Origin: Terfezia claveryi
Taxonomy: Eukaryota > Ascomycota > Pezizomycetes > Pezizales > Pezizaceae
Assembly (NCBI GenBank): GCA_015179025.1
Contig: WHUX01000058.1
Coordinates: 62,001-126,000 of the forward strand
DNA: 64,000 nucleotides
Direction: 5' to 3'
Part shown: positions 44,915-56,048 of the stretch, one piece after another
Position numbering within the stretch: position 1 is the first letter of the stretch
Layout: each line of letters begins with the position of its first letter
Notes under the pieces: model-generated
What the model was told of the DNA's origin: nothing
The model's database searches: none
What the model saw: the letters and a program-made list of their open reading frames with translations, nothing else
Made by a program: the position numbers and the translations under genes

Positions 44915-46259
44915 GTTCGCAGTTGACTGCCCTTTGCTGAATCTTTTGCGAGGTAAACTAGCTCTGGGGATTTCTCTATCTCTTGAGGTATTAATGTAGC
45001 TGGCTGTATGCTGTAGGCTGTGCGGGATACCTTTGCTAGAAGAGAAATATCTATATCGAATCAAACCAGAAGCAGATTAAATTCGAGACTGTGGAAATGA
45101 AATAGGTATCAGGGACAATACGTGAAACGACCATGGAACACAAAACTTAGTGTTCTAAATAAAAATTCCAAAACACGCCTGGATGGGGGTCATCTGGAAG
45201 GTAGATATTCCACCGTAAAGGGCCATCGCTTATGGTCATATCAGAAATCCATTCTCTATTGCGTTTCATTTCAAACACACATGAGAGATGTTTCTTTGTC
45301 GTGAAACCATTGGTTATTTGCCAAAATGAAACCGGCTTATCTTCTTTTCTTTGTTACATTGGTAACCAGGTTAAAAATATATATATATATTTTTTATAAC
45401 AAAAAAAAAAAAACTTGAATTTTTATTGAGTTTTAGCCCAAGGAAGTAATTTCGTATACGCTGTAAACACCCATCACAGCTCTGAATAAAATGCTATAAA
45501 AGTTTAATTTAAAGGTTGGGGTATGGGGTACTCGCGTTGAAGGCGCTGCGGGGAGGGAGTTGAGGTAACTTGCGGAGTGGGGGGTTTGAAGTGCCTCAGA
45601 GGAGGGAGTTGAAAGATATGGGAGTTTCTCTGTTGGGGAGAGTGTTGGAATATAAATGAGGAAGACGAAGAGAGCCCTCGGAATCGCCCAGTCGCTGATT
45701 TTGCAGAGGTTAGCTTTCCCAAACTACGGAGTATTTACCTACCATTTTGATTTGCCCCTTGTGCACGCTGTCCCTTCAGTACTTGGTATAATCTCAACCC
45801 CCGGCGCCTCTCCTTGTTCCTTCCTCTGTGATTACCCTCAAATCCCCCTCCTCCTCTTACGGTTTGTATCGTCTGGTAACACTCAATCGAATGCATCTGA
45901 GGGTTGCCATGTACTTTGCCATCCAAGTTTGTATGTACAATTGTCCGGCCCTGAAAGCCTGACTTATGGCACAGAATTGTACATACGCAAAAGGACCCTG
46001 TTTCAAATGAGGTATTAGCCTCGCGATATTAGATAATCTGAATGACAATTGCCCCGGTTTGCGCGGGGCACATAAAACCTGGTTCGTGATTCCATGCTGC
46101 ATGCAGGATTGATCGACCCAACCTCATCGAGCAAAGCGGGGAAGAACGCACAGTAACTACATACATATGTGCATGTCATATTCTGTACATTGACAGTTGC
46201 AAGTGTACTGTAGGTAGATCGGCAAGATCTTCACCGCAGCTGTCAAATGTCAATGTCAA
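44915..46259. other. Divergent intergenic region
   Basis: Lies between the orphan (minus) and farnesyltransferase beta (plus), so likely holds both promoters. A TA-microsatellite plus A-run at 45377-45414. No gene supported. Confidence 0.5.
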
Positions 46260-48686
46260 ATGTCAACCGACATCAGGCGCCAAGCGGCCACCGCCACCCC
46301 ACCACAAGCCACACCCGCTCACCTCAACTCCCCACAATATTCAGCCAACCCTTCAAACAAAGAAACAAAACAATTACGGAATACCCAGGCGGAGCTCGCA
46401 TATAAGCCAATTACTACCCCGCCGGGCCATACGATGTCCATGGGAAGCACCCAATATAGACACACCAAACCCTCACCAGCCACTTTCCGTGTGATATCAC
46501 AGCCTGGTGCTCGGCGGCGGGTACTCCGTCCTAAACAAGTGACTATCAACCCGGTCCAGACAGGGATATTCAAAGACAATTGTGACGGCAGCTCAGCGGC
46601 ATCCTCGGTGACATCGAAAGTTGGGTATTGGTATACTCCTGGCACATCGAAAAAATCATCCTTTCACAAGGGAAAAGGAGACGGAAGCAGCAACACGGGG
46701 AGGGGGACGTATACAAACACAAACAAAAACCACTCCAAGATGTCGTCGAAGTCGAGTCCCTCCGCAGGATCCCCTACCGACCAACTGGAGGCCATGTTCC
46801 AAGGCACTACCCTCCGAGACTCCGGTCCGAAACTCGTTGAAATAACCTCCTCCCGATCTGTCACTCCTCCACTGCCTCCCAATCCAGCGACTAATCCCTT
46901 GTTTACGACCCTCCCTCTCCTCCGAGACCTATTACAGACAAAGACGTCAATGGACCAGGATTCTGTAGCGGATCCTGTTTTGAAGATTCACTCAGACTCG
47001 CTCAATCCCATCCACCACCTGAACCGCGAGGCGCACATTGAGTTCCTTGAGGGAGGGCTTGGAATCGACGAAGATGGGGAGCAGCTATCACCTAGTTTCG
47101 TAGTCCTCGATGCTTCCCGGCCATGGATTCTCTATTGGTGTTTGATCGGATTATGCTGTCTGGGGGCAGACCTCGCGCCTTATCGGGAACGGTTAATCGA
47201 GACTCTACGACCGATACAAAATTATACTACTGGTGGGTTCGGAGGAGGAAATGGACAAACGAGTCACCTTGCGGTTTCGTACGCCGCCGCACTAGCGTTG
47301 TGCACAGTTGGTGGGAGAGAGGCGTTTCAATTGATCGATCGGGTCAAGATGTGGAAGTGGCTGAGTAGCCTAAAGCAGGTTGATGGTGGCTTCTGTGTTT
47401 GCGATGGAGGAGAAGAGGATGTGAGGGGGGTATACTGCGCTCTTACACTCATCTCGCTGTTGGGATTACCGACAGAACTTGCGCCTGACGATGTGGCCCG
47501 GCTGAAGAGGCAGAGCGAGGAAATCCAACAAGGAAAGAGGATTGGTGGGTGGGGTCATGATCCTAAACTCGTTCCAGGGAATTTGCTCGATGGGACAGCA
47601 GAGTATTTACACAGATGCCAAACTTTTGAAGGGGGGGTGGCAGGGGGCCCAGGTGGGATGGAGGCTCATGGAGGTTATGCATTTTGTGCACTTGCGGCAT
47701 TGTCGTTGATAGGTGAGCCGGAGGTTATGTTGAATAAGTATCTGGATTTGCCAAGGTTGATACATTGGTTGAGCGCAAGGCAGTATGCACCGGAAGGGGG
47801 CTTTTCGGGAAGGACGAATAAACTTGTGGATGGGTGTTATAGTACATGGGTTGGTGGATGTTGGGCGTTGGTTGAGGGGGCGTTGAATGGACCGCAGAAG
47901 GACGAACCGGATGGTGATGAGACTGACACTGACGAAGGGCAAGATGAAAAATCCAAACAAACAGAGGAGGAGAAATATGCCAATGAGGCTAAGAAGACGG
48001 AGAAGGGAAGGGGTACTGTAGGGAGCTTGTGGAGTAGGGATGGGTTGGTGAAGTATATTCTTGGATGCTGTCAGGCTCCGGAAGGGGGTTTGAGGGATAA
48101 ACCTGAGAAGTGCGTTACCCCTAGAGTAATGCCTTCGCCGCTCATCGTTACTAACAAATGATATTCCAGATCTCCTGACTACTACCACTCCGGGTACATC
48201 CTCCTTGGGCTCGCCTCGGCCCAAAATTACCACTACTACGTACGTGCCCCCGAAGCTCAACCCCCGCCTCCATCACCACCCCTCATCTCGACTGACCCAG
48301 ACGAAATCCCCCCGCCTACACCTTCGGCCCCAACAGCTCTCCGAGCAGCATTCGGCTGGCGAATAAGTCACTATATCCCCACGTACACCAGCCCCGGGAA
48401 TTTCGATAATAGTATTATTGAGAAGGTACTGTCTACGTACGATTTAGATGATGATGAAATGGTTGATTGGTTGGATCGGGAAGAGGATGAAGGTGTTGGA
48501 GAGAGTTTGGGGGATGTGGGGGAGTGGTGGAGGGGGGATAGAGTTAGAAGGGCACATCCGGTGTTTAATGTGCCCTATGAGAATGTTAAAGAGTGGGAGG
48601 GGTACGTGTGGGATGTGGTAAATGAGGGGCAGTGGCTAGGAAATGGGGTTGATGAGAGAAATCCGAGGGAGAGTTGGTATGCGTAG
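46260..48686 (+). CDS. RAM1: Protein farnesyltransferase beta subunit (2 exons, 788 aa from the first ATG)
   Basis: Catalytic subunit, with the alpha subunit, transferring farnesyl to CaaX cysteines. Exon 1 is 46260-48109 and exon 2 48170-48686; the 60-bp intron has GTGCGT/CCAG ends and a CTAAC branch site. The alpha-alpha barrel repeats carry the typical Gly-rich turns (TTGGFGGGNGQTSH, VDGGFCVCDGGEEDVRGVY, TFEGGVAGGPGGMEAHGGY, PEGGFSGRTNKLVDGCYSTW). Zinc ligands are Asp and Cys in DGCYSTW (about 523-529) and His in YYHSGYILLGLA (about 622). An acidic Lys/Glu insert (about 545-585) interrupts the last repeats. Residues 1-160 are a low-complexity extension not usual for the family; an in-frame ATG at 46740 (MSSKSSPSAGS) would give about 628 aa and is a good alternative start. 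Confidence 0.93.
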
Positions 48687-49389
48687 TTGGTACTGCGGCC
48701 GCGTGGTGATTGTAATACGCTATGACTTCTGGAGAGTAGTTGTGGATGTTTTATGTTCTCATCTTGATCAAATCCTCTTTTTTGATCTTGGGGGGAATTT
48801 TTCTTTTGCTGTTTTCGTTTGTTCTATAGCATGAAAGGAAATCTCTAGGGAAGTAGCTCTAATGAAAAGTGTATCTAGATTATTGCCGCGGCAGAGATAT
48901 TGAGGCAGTCCAAGATTATGCATACCAAAAAATTGGCCAGCTGTGTGCATGTCACACTCAACATTTCTACCCCAGCGACATCTACAAGAGGCCGCCCCTA
49001 AAGCCGTTGTCGGAGAAACTGTCCCCCAGCAAGCGTAACAGAGGGTGTGGCCCCGCGGGTTGCGGTGTGGGGGTTTAAAGCTGAGGGTAATCTGCAAGCA
49101 GGGATTGTTGGTAAAACGCTGGCTCGGTTTCTTTTGGCTCTCCCCAGTCTTAAGCTTCGCTGAACTTATAAGGTCCCACAGTGCTTCTTTTGCAACAACC
49201 AGACTACTTGCAGATAATTAATTTTAAGTTTAGGATAGTGACCGCGTCCCCAGGCTCGCCTCTTTTCCTTTTGTGCAATGAGCTCTGAGGTATTCCATAA
49301 TCTTTCTCCATAAATCGAGTGAAAACGTTGTATATACCATATCAACTTTCAATCATTGTATATTATTCATGCCTTCTATTAGCACCAAA
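48687..49389. other. Intergenic
   Basis: 3' flank of the farnesyltransferase gene; nothing recognised. Confidence 0.4.
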
Positions 49390-50110
49390 GTATCAAACTT
49401 AGTGACAGCTTCCATTCTCAACCTGATGTAAAGAGAACCTTCCTCTATGGGTCGCTAGATGAAGAGATTTATATGAAGCTTCCACCTGGGTATGAAAAAA
49501 AAAATAAAGGGATGTTGTGCACGCCTCTACAAATTATATACGACCTAAAAACAGTCACCTAGATAGTGGTTCCCAGAGATTAACCGGATTTCTTATACAG
49601 TACCCCTAGAATATGTGGCAACCAGTCTTGATCCATGTGCTTTCACACTCTCGCCGGTAACAGCATCGAGATCTAGGTCCTCTAAGATGGTTACCAGGCA
49701 TTCAAATCGAATGGCATACGGACAGCGTAGCCCTCTCACAACAAACACATATAGACCAATTGCTCGTCAAATTTGGATTAAACGAATGCAACCCGGTTTT
49801 TCTTCCTTTGGATCCTCACAAATATAGTTATTTGTTAAAGGGGACGCAGATCATTGGATCACTCATGTAGCCCGTGATTGGTACCAGGCCTGATAGCTTT
49901 CACTGTTTCTGCTTCATCACAATTCTCCTCAGAGCCAACATTAAGCTCATCTATAGGAAGTCGAACAGCATGAACCTGTCTGGCTACTCTAATTTGGATT
50001 TTGGAGGAAACAGAAACGATCGGAAATCAACTACGGGAAACATGTTCCAGATAGCGGGCAAAGCTGTACTGTAGTCACAGCTGTCCTATCAGAGCACGGT
50101 TACAACCAGA
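49390..50110 (+). pseudogene. Ty1/copia reverse transcriptase and RNase H relic
   Basis: DVKRTFLYGSLDEEIYMKLP (49428-49487) is the copia RT entry motif. KQSPRQWF follows in a shifted frame (about 49548-49570). Near the end, SGYSNLDFGGNRNDRKSTTG (about 49977-50040) matches the copia RNase H segment. Stops and frameshifts throughout; no LTRs found nearby. Confidence 0.75.
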
Positions 50111-51854
50111 GGCTAATGGTAGTACTGTCTTGCACACCTACAAATATGCTCTAGAAGCAAGCAACGGCCTTATCCTCTCAACCCTCCTCCACATAAATAT
50201 TATGTGGATTTACATTTTCTAAGAAAAATAGATGTTGTACAAAGATAATTAAATGGTTATATATATGTATATATAAATTCAGATTTTCATATATATATAT
50301 GTAAAAATAGGGAGGAGATCCATATTTTACTATATAAAGGATGCAACTATGTGATTAGACCAAGTTGTTTATAACTTAGACTGATCCCAAATCCCGTTGT
50401 CGATGTTTGATTGGGAACCCATGTGTGACTAATACCGCATTAGAGGCTTTCTTACGGCACACTACATGTTCACAATTTAGGCAACACTACACGATAATTG
50501 GCTTGAAGAACTGGCATGCCCCTCAGAGCTGCTAAAGCTACAACAGATTAAACAGTCAAAAAAGGATTTACAATATGTGGCTTAGATAGAGCGGGTACGA
50601 ATCTAAGATATACGTCCATTCAGACATAGACTGATTAGAAATTCCTGGTTTGCAACTAGCGGTCTTGAGAGCTGGAAAAGCTCATCATAATCTTTGGCGT
50701 TGGGATGTGCTTTTGGGGATGTGTTTTACTTGCATAGGTGCTGGTGTCTACTGACCTTGATTATAATAGGCTCTTTTTATGATACTTGTATATGATAGAG
50801 CAAAGAAACGGAAATGGGGGTTACGTCAAGGAGAGTCAAGGAACACTGGAAACCAAAATGGGGGCGATGGAAACCAGATTGAAGGCACTGAGAATAAAAC
50901 TGAAACATGGAAAATCATATACTTTCGGAGATTAAGGCCGGGAGAAGATGGTGAGGCCTACGATCATTTTATCAAAAAAAAGTCAACTTTTTTTTATTTA
51001 TTGCTTTTCATGTGGTTGGATTCTTGTGTTTTTCTATGCTTTGGTTCTTTGCTTTTGAGGAGCAAATCCCCGCCTATGACGAGACGCATTAGCTATACAT
51101 ACCCATAGCACAGAATATGTATACCTCAGTATAGTACTTAGGTATATTTCAGGTTAGAGTACTAAGTACAGTAAAAATCATACGCTGCATAAGATGCATT
51201 GAATATCATCTCCTGAACCCATACAAAATTCTCCAATATGAATCGATTCTTTATGCAGGGGAGGGTATAATTTTTTTTCCTAGCTGTACAATTCCCCAAA
51301 TGTCAAGTGGCCCTTCATTTTGGGGGGTGCTGGGGTGTTGCGGGAATGTCGAGGAGTGATTTGATTGATCCGATAAGAGCTCTGGCATTAGGTAGCTCAT
51401 TTGGCAAAGGTGAGCCCCTCGTTCTGATCATACGATTCCGCAATATCATGGGCTGTCACCGTAGGAGTTGTATATAGACCCTGGATTGACACTTTTAGCA
51501 GATTGTTCGGGGGAGGGTGGTATGGGGGGTTGGTTTTTGACAGTAACCATGTTGCATACCTAGCTTCTTGGCATAAATGAGACGCCCCTTCTGGGCCCTT
51601 GCGTTAGCTGTGCCAACCAGACTAGCGTTAGCTGTCCGTACAGCTTTCTCGTGGTCGCCAACGGCAGAATTTGAGTCGCTATCGCATCTTTTCTATTCTT
51701 CCGGAGCCATTCGATACTCATCTGCCTGGGCAAGAGAACAATTTGTCTCTATAAAAGGGGATCGTTGTTTATCCAAAGCACAGTTTCAATTTCCAGCTCA
51801 GCTATTGTCTGTGCTCAAACAACTACCAACAAGCAGGGCAGAAACACAACCACC
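50111..51854. other. Intergenic and GDT1 upstream region
   Basis: AT-rich; TA-type microsatellites at 50258-50300. An open frame at 50779-51108 lacks family signal. Duplicated gcgttagctgt at 51601 and 51624. Confidence 0.45.
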
Positions 51855-53360
51855 ATGCACCTATCGAGAGGGTTTCGATTTCTACTCCTTCTCAGTTTTC
51901 TTACACCGCTAGCTTCGGCTGGAAGTTTATTGGGACATAGTATATCTCGACGGACTGAAACTGTGCTAGAGCCACCAGTAAAGGAGGGGCCTCCAGCGCC
52001 AGCTCCTAGTAAAAAATCGGCGCCGGGCACGAAGGATGCGCCAGTAGATGGACAGGATGGGAAACCACATTCAGGCCCTATGATACCACAAGATGGGCCT
52101 CCAGCCGGGAGTGGGGCTGGCGTACCCCCCGAAGTGGGGGTATCAGGGGGGGTGCCGTCTGTAGACATGTCCAAGCCGCCACCAGTGACAGGCGAGCATG
52201 AAATCGTGGGCCTGGAGGGGCAAGAGGGTGTCCGAAAAGAGGATTCGAAGGTACCAACTCCCATCTCAGTTCCTTTTGATAGGCCACTGACAGTGGGGAC
52301 AGAGTGACCTTGATCCCGAATCCAACCTCAGCAAATCCGTTACTACCGATCCATCGACGAAGAAGAAAGAGGAAGGGGATGACTACGATCACAGTGAAAA
52401 GGACAAAGACGATGCGGATGAAAGTCGAGGCCCTCCAGTGAAATTGCCAGCGGACGAAGAATCGGAGGATAATGGAACTATTGACTCGCCATCGCACTCT
52501 TTCATCCTCTCCTTCATCATGATCTTGTTTTCTGAGATTGGAGATAAGACTTTTCTGATTGCTGCTCTAATGGCAATGAAGCACCCACGCCTTGTTGTTT
52601 TCAGTGCTGCATTCTGCTCATTGGCTGTGATGTCAGTTCTGTCCGCAGTCCTAGGTCACGCAGTTCCAACTCTCATATCTAGGAAGTACACGAGCTTCCT
52701 TGCTGGTGTACTATTCCTGGTATTTGGTTTACGAATGATTAAGGAGGGCTTGGGTATGGAGAAGGGAACAGGAGGTGTGCAAGAAGAGATGAAAGAAGTG
52801 GAGCTGGAACTCGAAGAAAAAGAAGCAGAAATTAAGGGTCGTAATGGTGGTGATCTGCGTGACTTGGAGGAGGGAGGCAGGCACCGTGCACTGGGTGGCA
52901 ACTCTTTCCACCGTTCGACCTCTTCACCATCCCTCTCTGATTCCGATGATGATGGTTTCAAAGCTCGGCGAAAAGGCAAAAAGGGTAGTTCTGGGTCTTT
53001 CTTGGAAGGAATTCAGAACCTGGCGGGGCTTGTCCTTTCTCCAGCTTGGGTGCAGACATTTGTGATGACCTTCCTTGGAGAGTGGGGTGACCGAAGCCAA
53101 ATTGCTACGATTGCCATGGCCGCAGGACAGGATTATTGGTGGGTGATTTTCGGAACAATCAGCGGCCACTCTCTCTGCACTGCTGGAGCCGTCATGGGAG
53201 GGCGATTTTTGGCAGAGAAGATTAGTGTTAGGAATGGTAAGCATAACAGCCCCCTTAGTTCAGGCTTTTACTAATATGCTGTTACATAGTCACCTTGGGC
53301 GGAGCCTGTGCATTCCTACTTTTTGGAGTAATCTATCTCGCCGAGTCACTATATCTTTAG
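51855..53360 (+). CDS. GDT1: GDT1-family (UPF0016) Golgi Ca2+/Mn2+ transporter (3 exons, 466 aa)
   Basis: Membrane cation transporter of the Golgi/secretory pathway, where Mn2+ supports glycosyltransferases. Exons 51855-52250, 52303-53236 and 53290-53360, with 52- and 53-bp introns, give 467 codons. The N-terminus has a signal-like segment (MHLSRGFRFLLLLSFLTPLASA). A Pro/Gly- and acid-rich region (about 25-190) follows. The two family signatures are SEIGDKT (about 208-214) and GEWGDRSQ (about 391-398), each opening three predicted membrane spans. The loop between the halves is long and acidic (about 280-375, with EEMKEVELELEEKEAEIK). Yeast Gdt1 is about 280 aa; the excess is the N-terminal region and loop. 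The last exon (VTLGGACAFLLFGVIYLAESLYL) completes the final span, supporting the splice calls. Confidence 0.93.
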
Positions 53361-54516
53361 ATTTCTTTTTGTAAAGCTCGGCATTATTAGGGGGGGATTC
53401 ATGTAATAGATGATGCAAGCGCAACATACAGTTTTATGTAACATTTTTTGTTCCCTGAATGTAACGTTACGTGGAAGTTCATTTAAATGTACAAGGCGCG
53501 TAGCTAATCCAAGTCGTACATACCTACGCGAACTTACGTGTATTAGGATTTGTCATGGAAAGCACGTGATAGCAACGTTAAAGTCCAATGCTTGGCAAGC
53601 CAATGCACCGTATCCAAGCTAGCTAGCTCCTTTCCTTTCCACATCCATCGCCACCTGGGGAAGCAACAAATCAAACCCCTTCTCCCAACGCAGTCACCAA
53701 CTTGAACATTCCCCATCGGTGCGGTCCGGTTGTTTTCATTCGCTTCGCTCAAGATATCGAAGTAAACAAACTTCGAGAACCAGCACACAACTCCTCAGCC
53801 CTGTGAATCGTGGCTCTCAGCAAGAGCCTTGTTAGTTACCATATCCCTCCGTGTCCATTCTCGTTTTCTTGTGTGAAAGAAACGAAGCATTAAAAGAGTT
53901 ACTGACACGAGATCTGAGGGGAAGAGCATCCACTTTCTGTTGTACTTTGTACTGGTGTTTGAACGGAGGTTCCTATAACGAGAAGTGAAAGAGGCTGTTT
54001 CTTCGTGGTGTACGAGAAGTTCCTGTGGACGAGAAAAAGAGATTAAGCGAGAGAGAGCAAAAGAGAAAAGTTCCATCTTCATCAATACCCTCCCGGCAGT
54101 GTACGTATCACCATCACACCCTGTATTAAGCTAGTAGTCGGGACACGGGGGGCTCTTCATACTGATATACGCGGTTTTGGTATTCTCCAACCTCAAATAT
54201 CTTTCTTGCATTCTTCCATTATTATTCTTTTTTTCTCCTTCCTTCTTAGGTTACGCGTCATCTTTCATTTTTCATTGCCTCTGTGGTTGATGCTCGAGTG
54301 TGAGGATTCCTGGAATGCTGATTTCGAGTGCGAGTTCTACAGAACTTCTGTATCTTGTATACAGCGCTGAAAGAAAGAAGAAAGTGACTGAGAGAGAAAC
54401 AGAATTTTTTCGTGTTCACAGTTGAGCAGCTCATTCCTGCTCAGTTACATTCTACTCTGTGAAGAACCCCATCCACCAAGGAACGTTCGAACGTCTCATC
54501 TTCAATCCCTTAAGCA
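53361..54516. other. Intergenic and long leader of the CPSF6-like gene
   Basis: Pyrimidine-rich tracts (54225-54250) precede the ATG at 54517 by about 270 nt, as is common in fungal promoters/5' UTRs. No gene supported. Confidence 0.45.
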
Positions 54517-56048
54517 ATGGCCGACGATGATAACTTCGATATCGACATTTATGGAGAAATTGATAACGACCCCCCTATGTCGGCTTCTAACCCATACAGT
54601 AACACGACTATTAAGAAGGAAGACGATGAGCTCCTTTTACATGATGACACTGGGCTTACAGATTCTAAACTATTGAAGGAAGAGCTAGTGTCAGAAGACA
54701 CAAACATGGGCGCTGCCGCAGATAATGGTGATAACTCTGCCCCCAATAAGGAAGCGAAAATTGAGGCGTCATCCCCCACTCAAACACGTAAGAAGGTACC
54801 GAACAAAAGGAAATATCCAGATGACAGGCCGATTGAAAATGGTGCTACTACGGCTCTCTACGTCGCGGATTTACACTGGTGGTCTACTGATGATGACATT
54901 CGCGGTTGGGTGAATGCATGTGAATGTGAGGATGAGCTGAAGGATATAACTTTCAGTGAACATAAGGTCAACGGAAAATCCAAAGGGTATGCTCCCACTA
55001 TGCTATCTAATGGTATATTCACTATCAGAAACTCACCATGTCTAAAAATAGGGCTGTGTTCATCGAATTCACTTCGCAACAAGCTGCAACAGCAGTCAAG
55101 AAATACATTGAATCTTTCAGCTCCCAGCCTGCTTTTATGGCTAAGCGTCACCAAGTCAACTTCACTTCCCCTCACACCAATCCATTCAGGACTTTGCCCA
55201 AGGATGCACCTACTCGCAATAAGGAGGCGGGAGGACGTAGCCGTGACGCACCCATGGCAGAACGCAGCCAGTCTCACTCTAGTGGTCCACCAAACATGTC
55301 CCCAGTTAACATGGGCATGGGCAACATGGGTGGAGGTCCCATGAACATGAATGCTAGTGTTGGTGGCCCTCCAATGAGTAACGCTTTCCGAGGAAGTAGG
55401 GGTGGTTTTGGGGCTGGACTAGGACGTGGCGGAAGTATGGGACCAGGTTTCCTGGGTAACCGTGGCCCCACTGGCCCGCCAATGGGAGGGCCCCAAGGAT
55501 CTCCTCCAGCCGCTTTCCAGCAGCCTATGGGTTTCGGCGCTCCTAACATGCAGATGCCCCAATTCGGAGGAGCAAGCTTCCAAGGTATTCCCAGAGGCGG
55601 AATGAACAACATGATGAGAGGAGGCCCACAAGGTGTCCGAGGGGGCCGAGGTGGCATGATGGGTGGTCCTATGGGCGGACCTATGGGTGGACCTGGTATG
55701 ATGGGTGGTGGTATGGGGGGTGGAATGGGTATGGGTGGGCCAATGGGAAATATGGGCGGCCCAATGGGAAATATGGGTGGCCCAATGGGGAATATGGGTG
55801 GCCAAATGGGTCCTGCGGGAAATGCGGATGGAGGATTTCCCATGATGCCTACCTTTAACCCTATGATGGGTAAGTATCCAAATAATTCAAAGAAAAGACC
55901 TGCTCCGGCACTTACCACAAACACAGGTGGAGGACCCACCGGTTACCCCACGCCCCACTTCAATCCCGCTTTCTTCCCGAATAACCAGCCACAGCAGCAA
56001 TGGAATGACCATGACCGCGCCCCAAAGCGCGCAAGACCTAACGAGTAG
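54517..56048 (+). CDS. CPSF6/7-like RRM protein (2 exons, 488 aa)
   Basis: Exons 54517-54986 and 55052-56048; the 65-bp intron (GTATGC..ATAG) falls inside the RRM. An acidic N-terminus (MADDDNFDIDIYGEIDNDP) and basic stretch KKVPNKRKYP precede the RRM (about 113-190). RNP2-like ALYVADLHWW has the WW typical of CPSF6/7 RRMs, and RNP1-like KGAVFIEF is rebuilt across the intron. The remainder is Gly/Met/Pro-rich with MGGPMG repeats and RGG-like motifs (about 250-430), ending in PKRARPNE, a possible nuclear signal. In animals CPSF6/7 partners CFIm25 in cleavage factor I and 3'-end choice; I infer a similar pre-mRNA role. Other Gly-rich hnRNP-like proteins remain possible. Confidence 0.8.
55640..55815. 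repeat. Gly/Met codon repeats in the CPSF6-like gene
   Basis: Tandem in-frame ggtggacctatgg-like units and a 24-bp unit (ggcccaatgggaaatatggg) repeated three to four times at about 55735-55810. Confidence 0.8.

Noticed and set aside
51385..51460. tRNA-like sequence with an A-box-like TAGCTCATTTGG
   Set aside because: No matching B-box and no acceptor-stem pairing could be built.
55274..55939. 221-codon minus frame rich in Pro, Gly and Ile opposite the CPSF6-like gene
   Set aside because: Antisense shadow of the Gly/Met/Pro-rich coding repeats.
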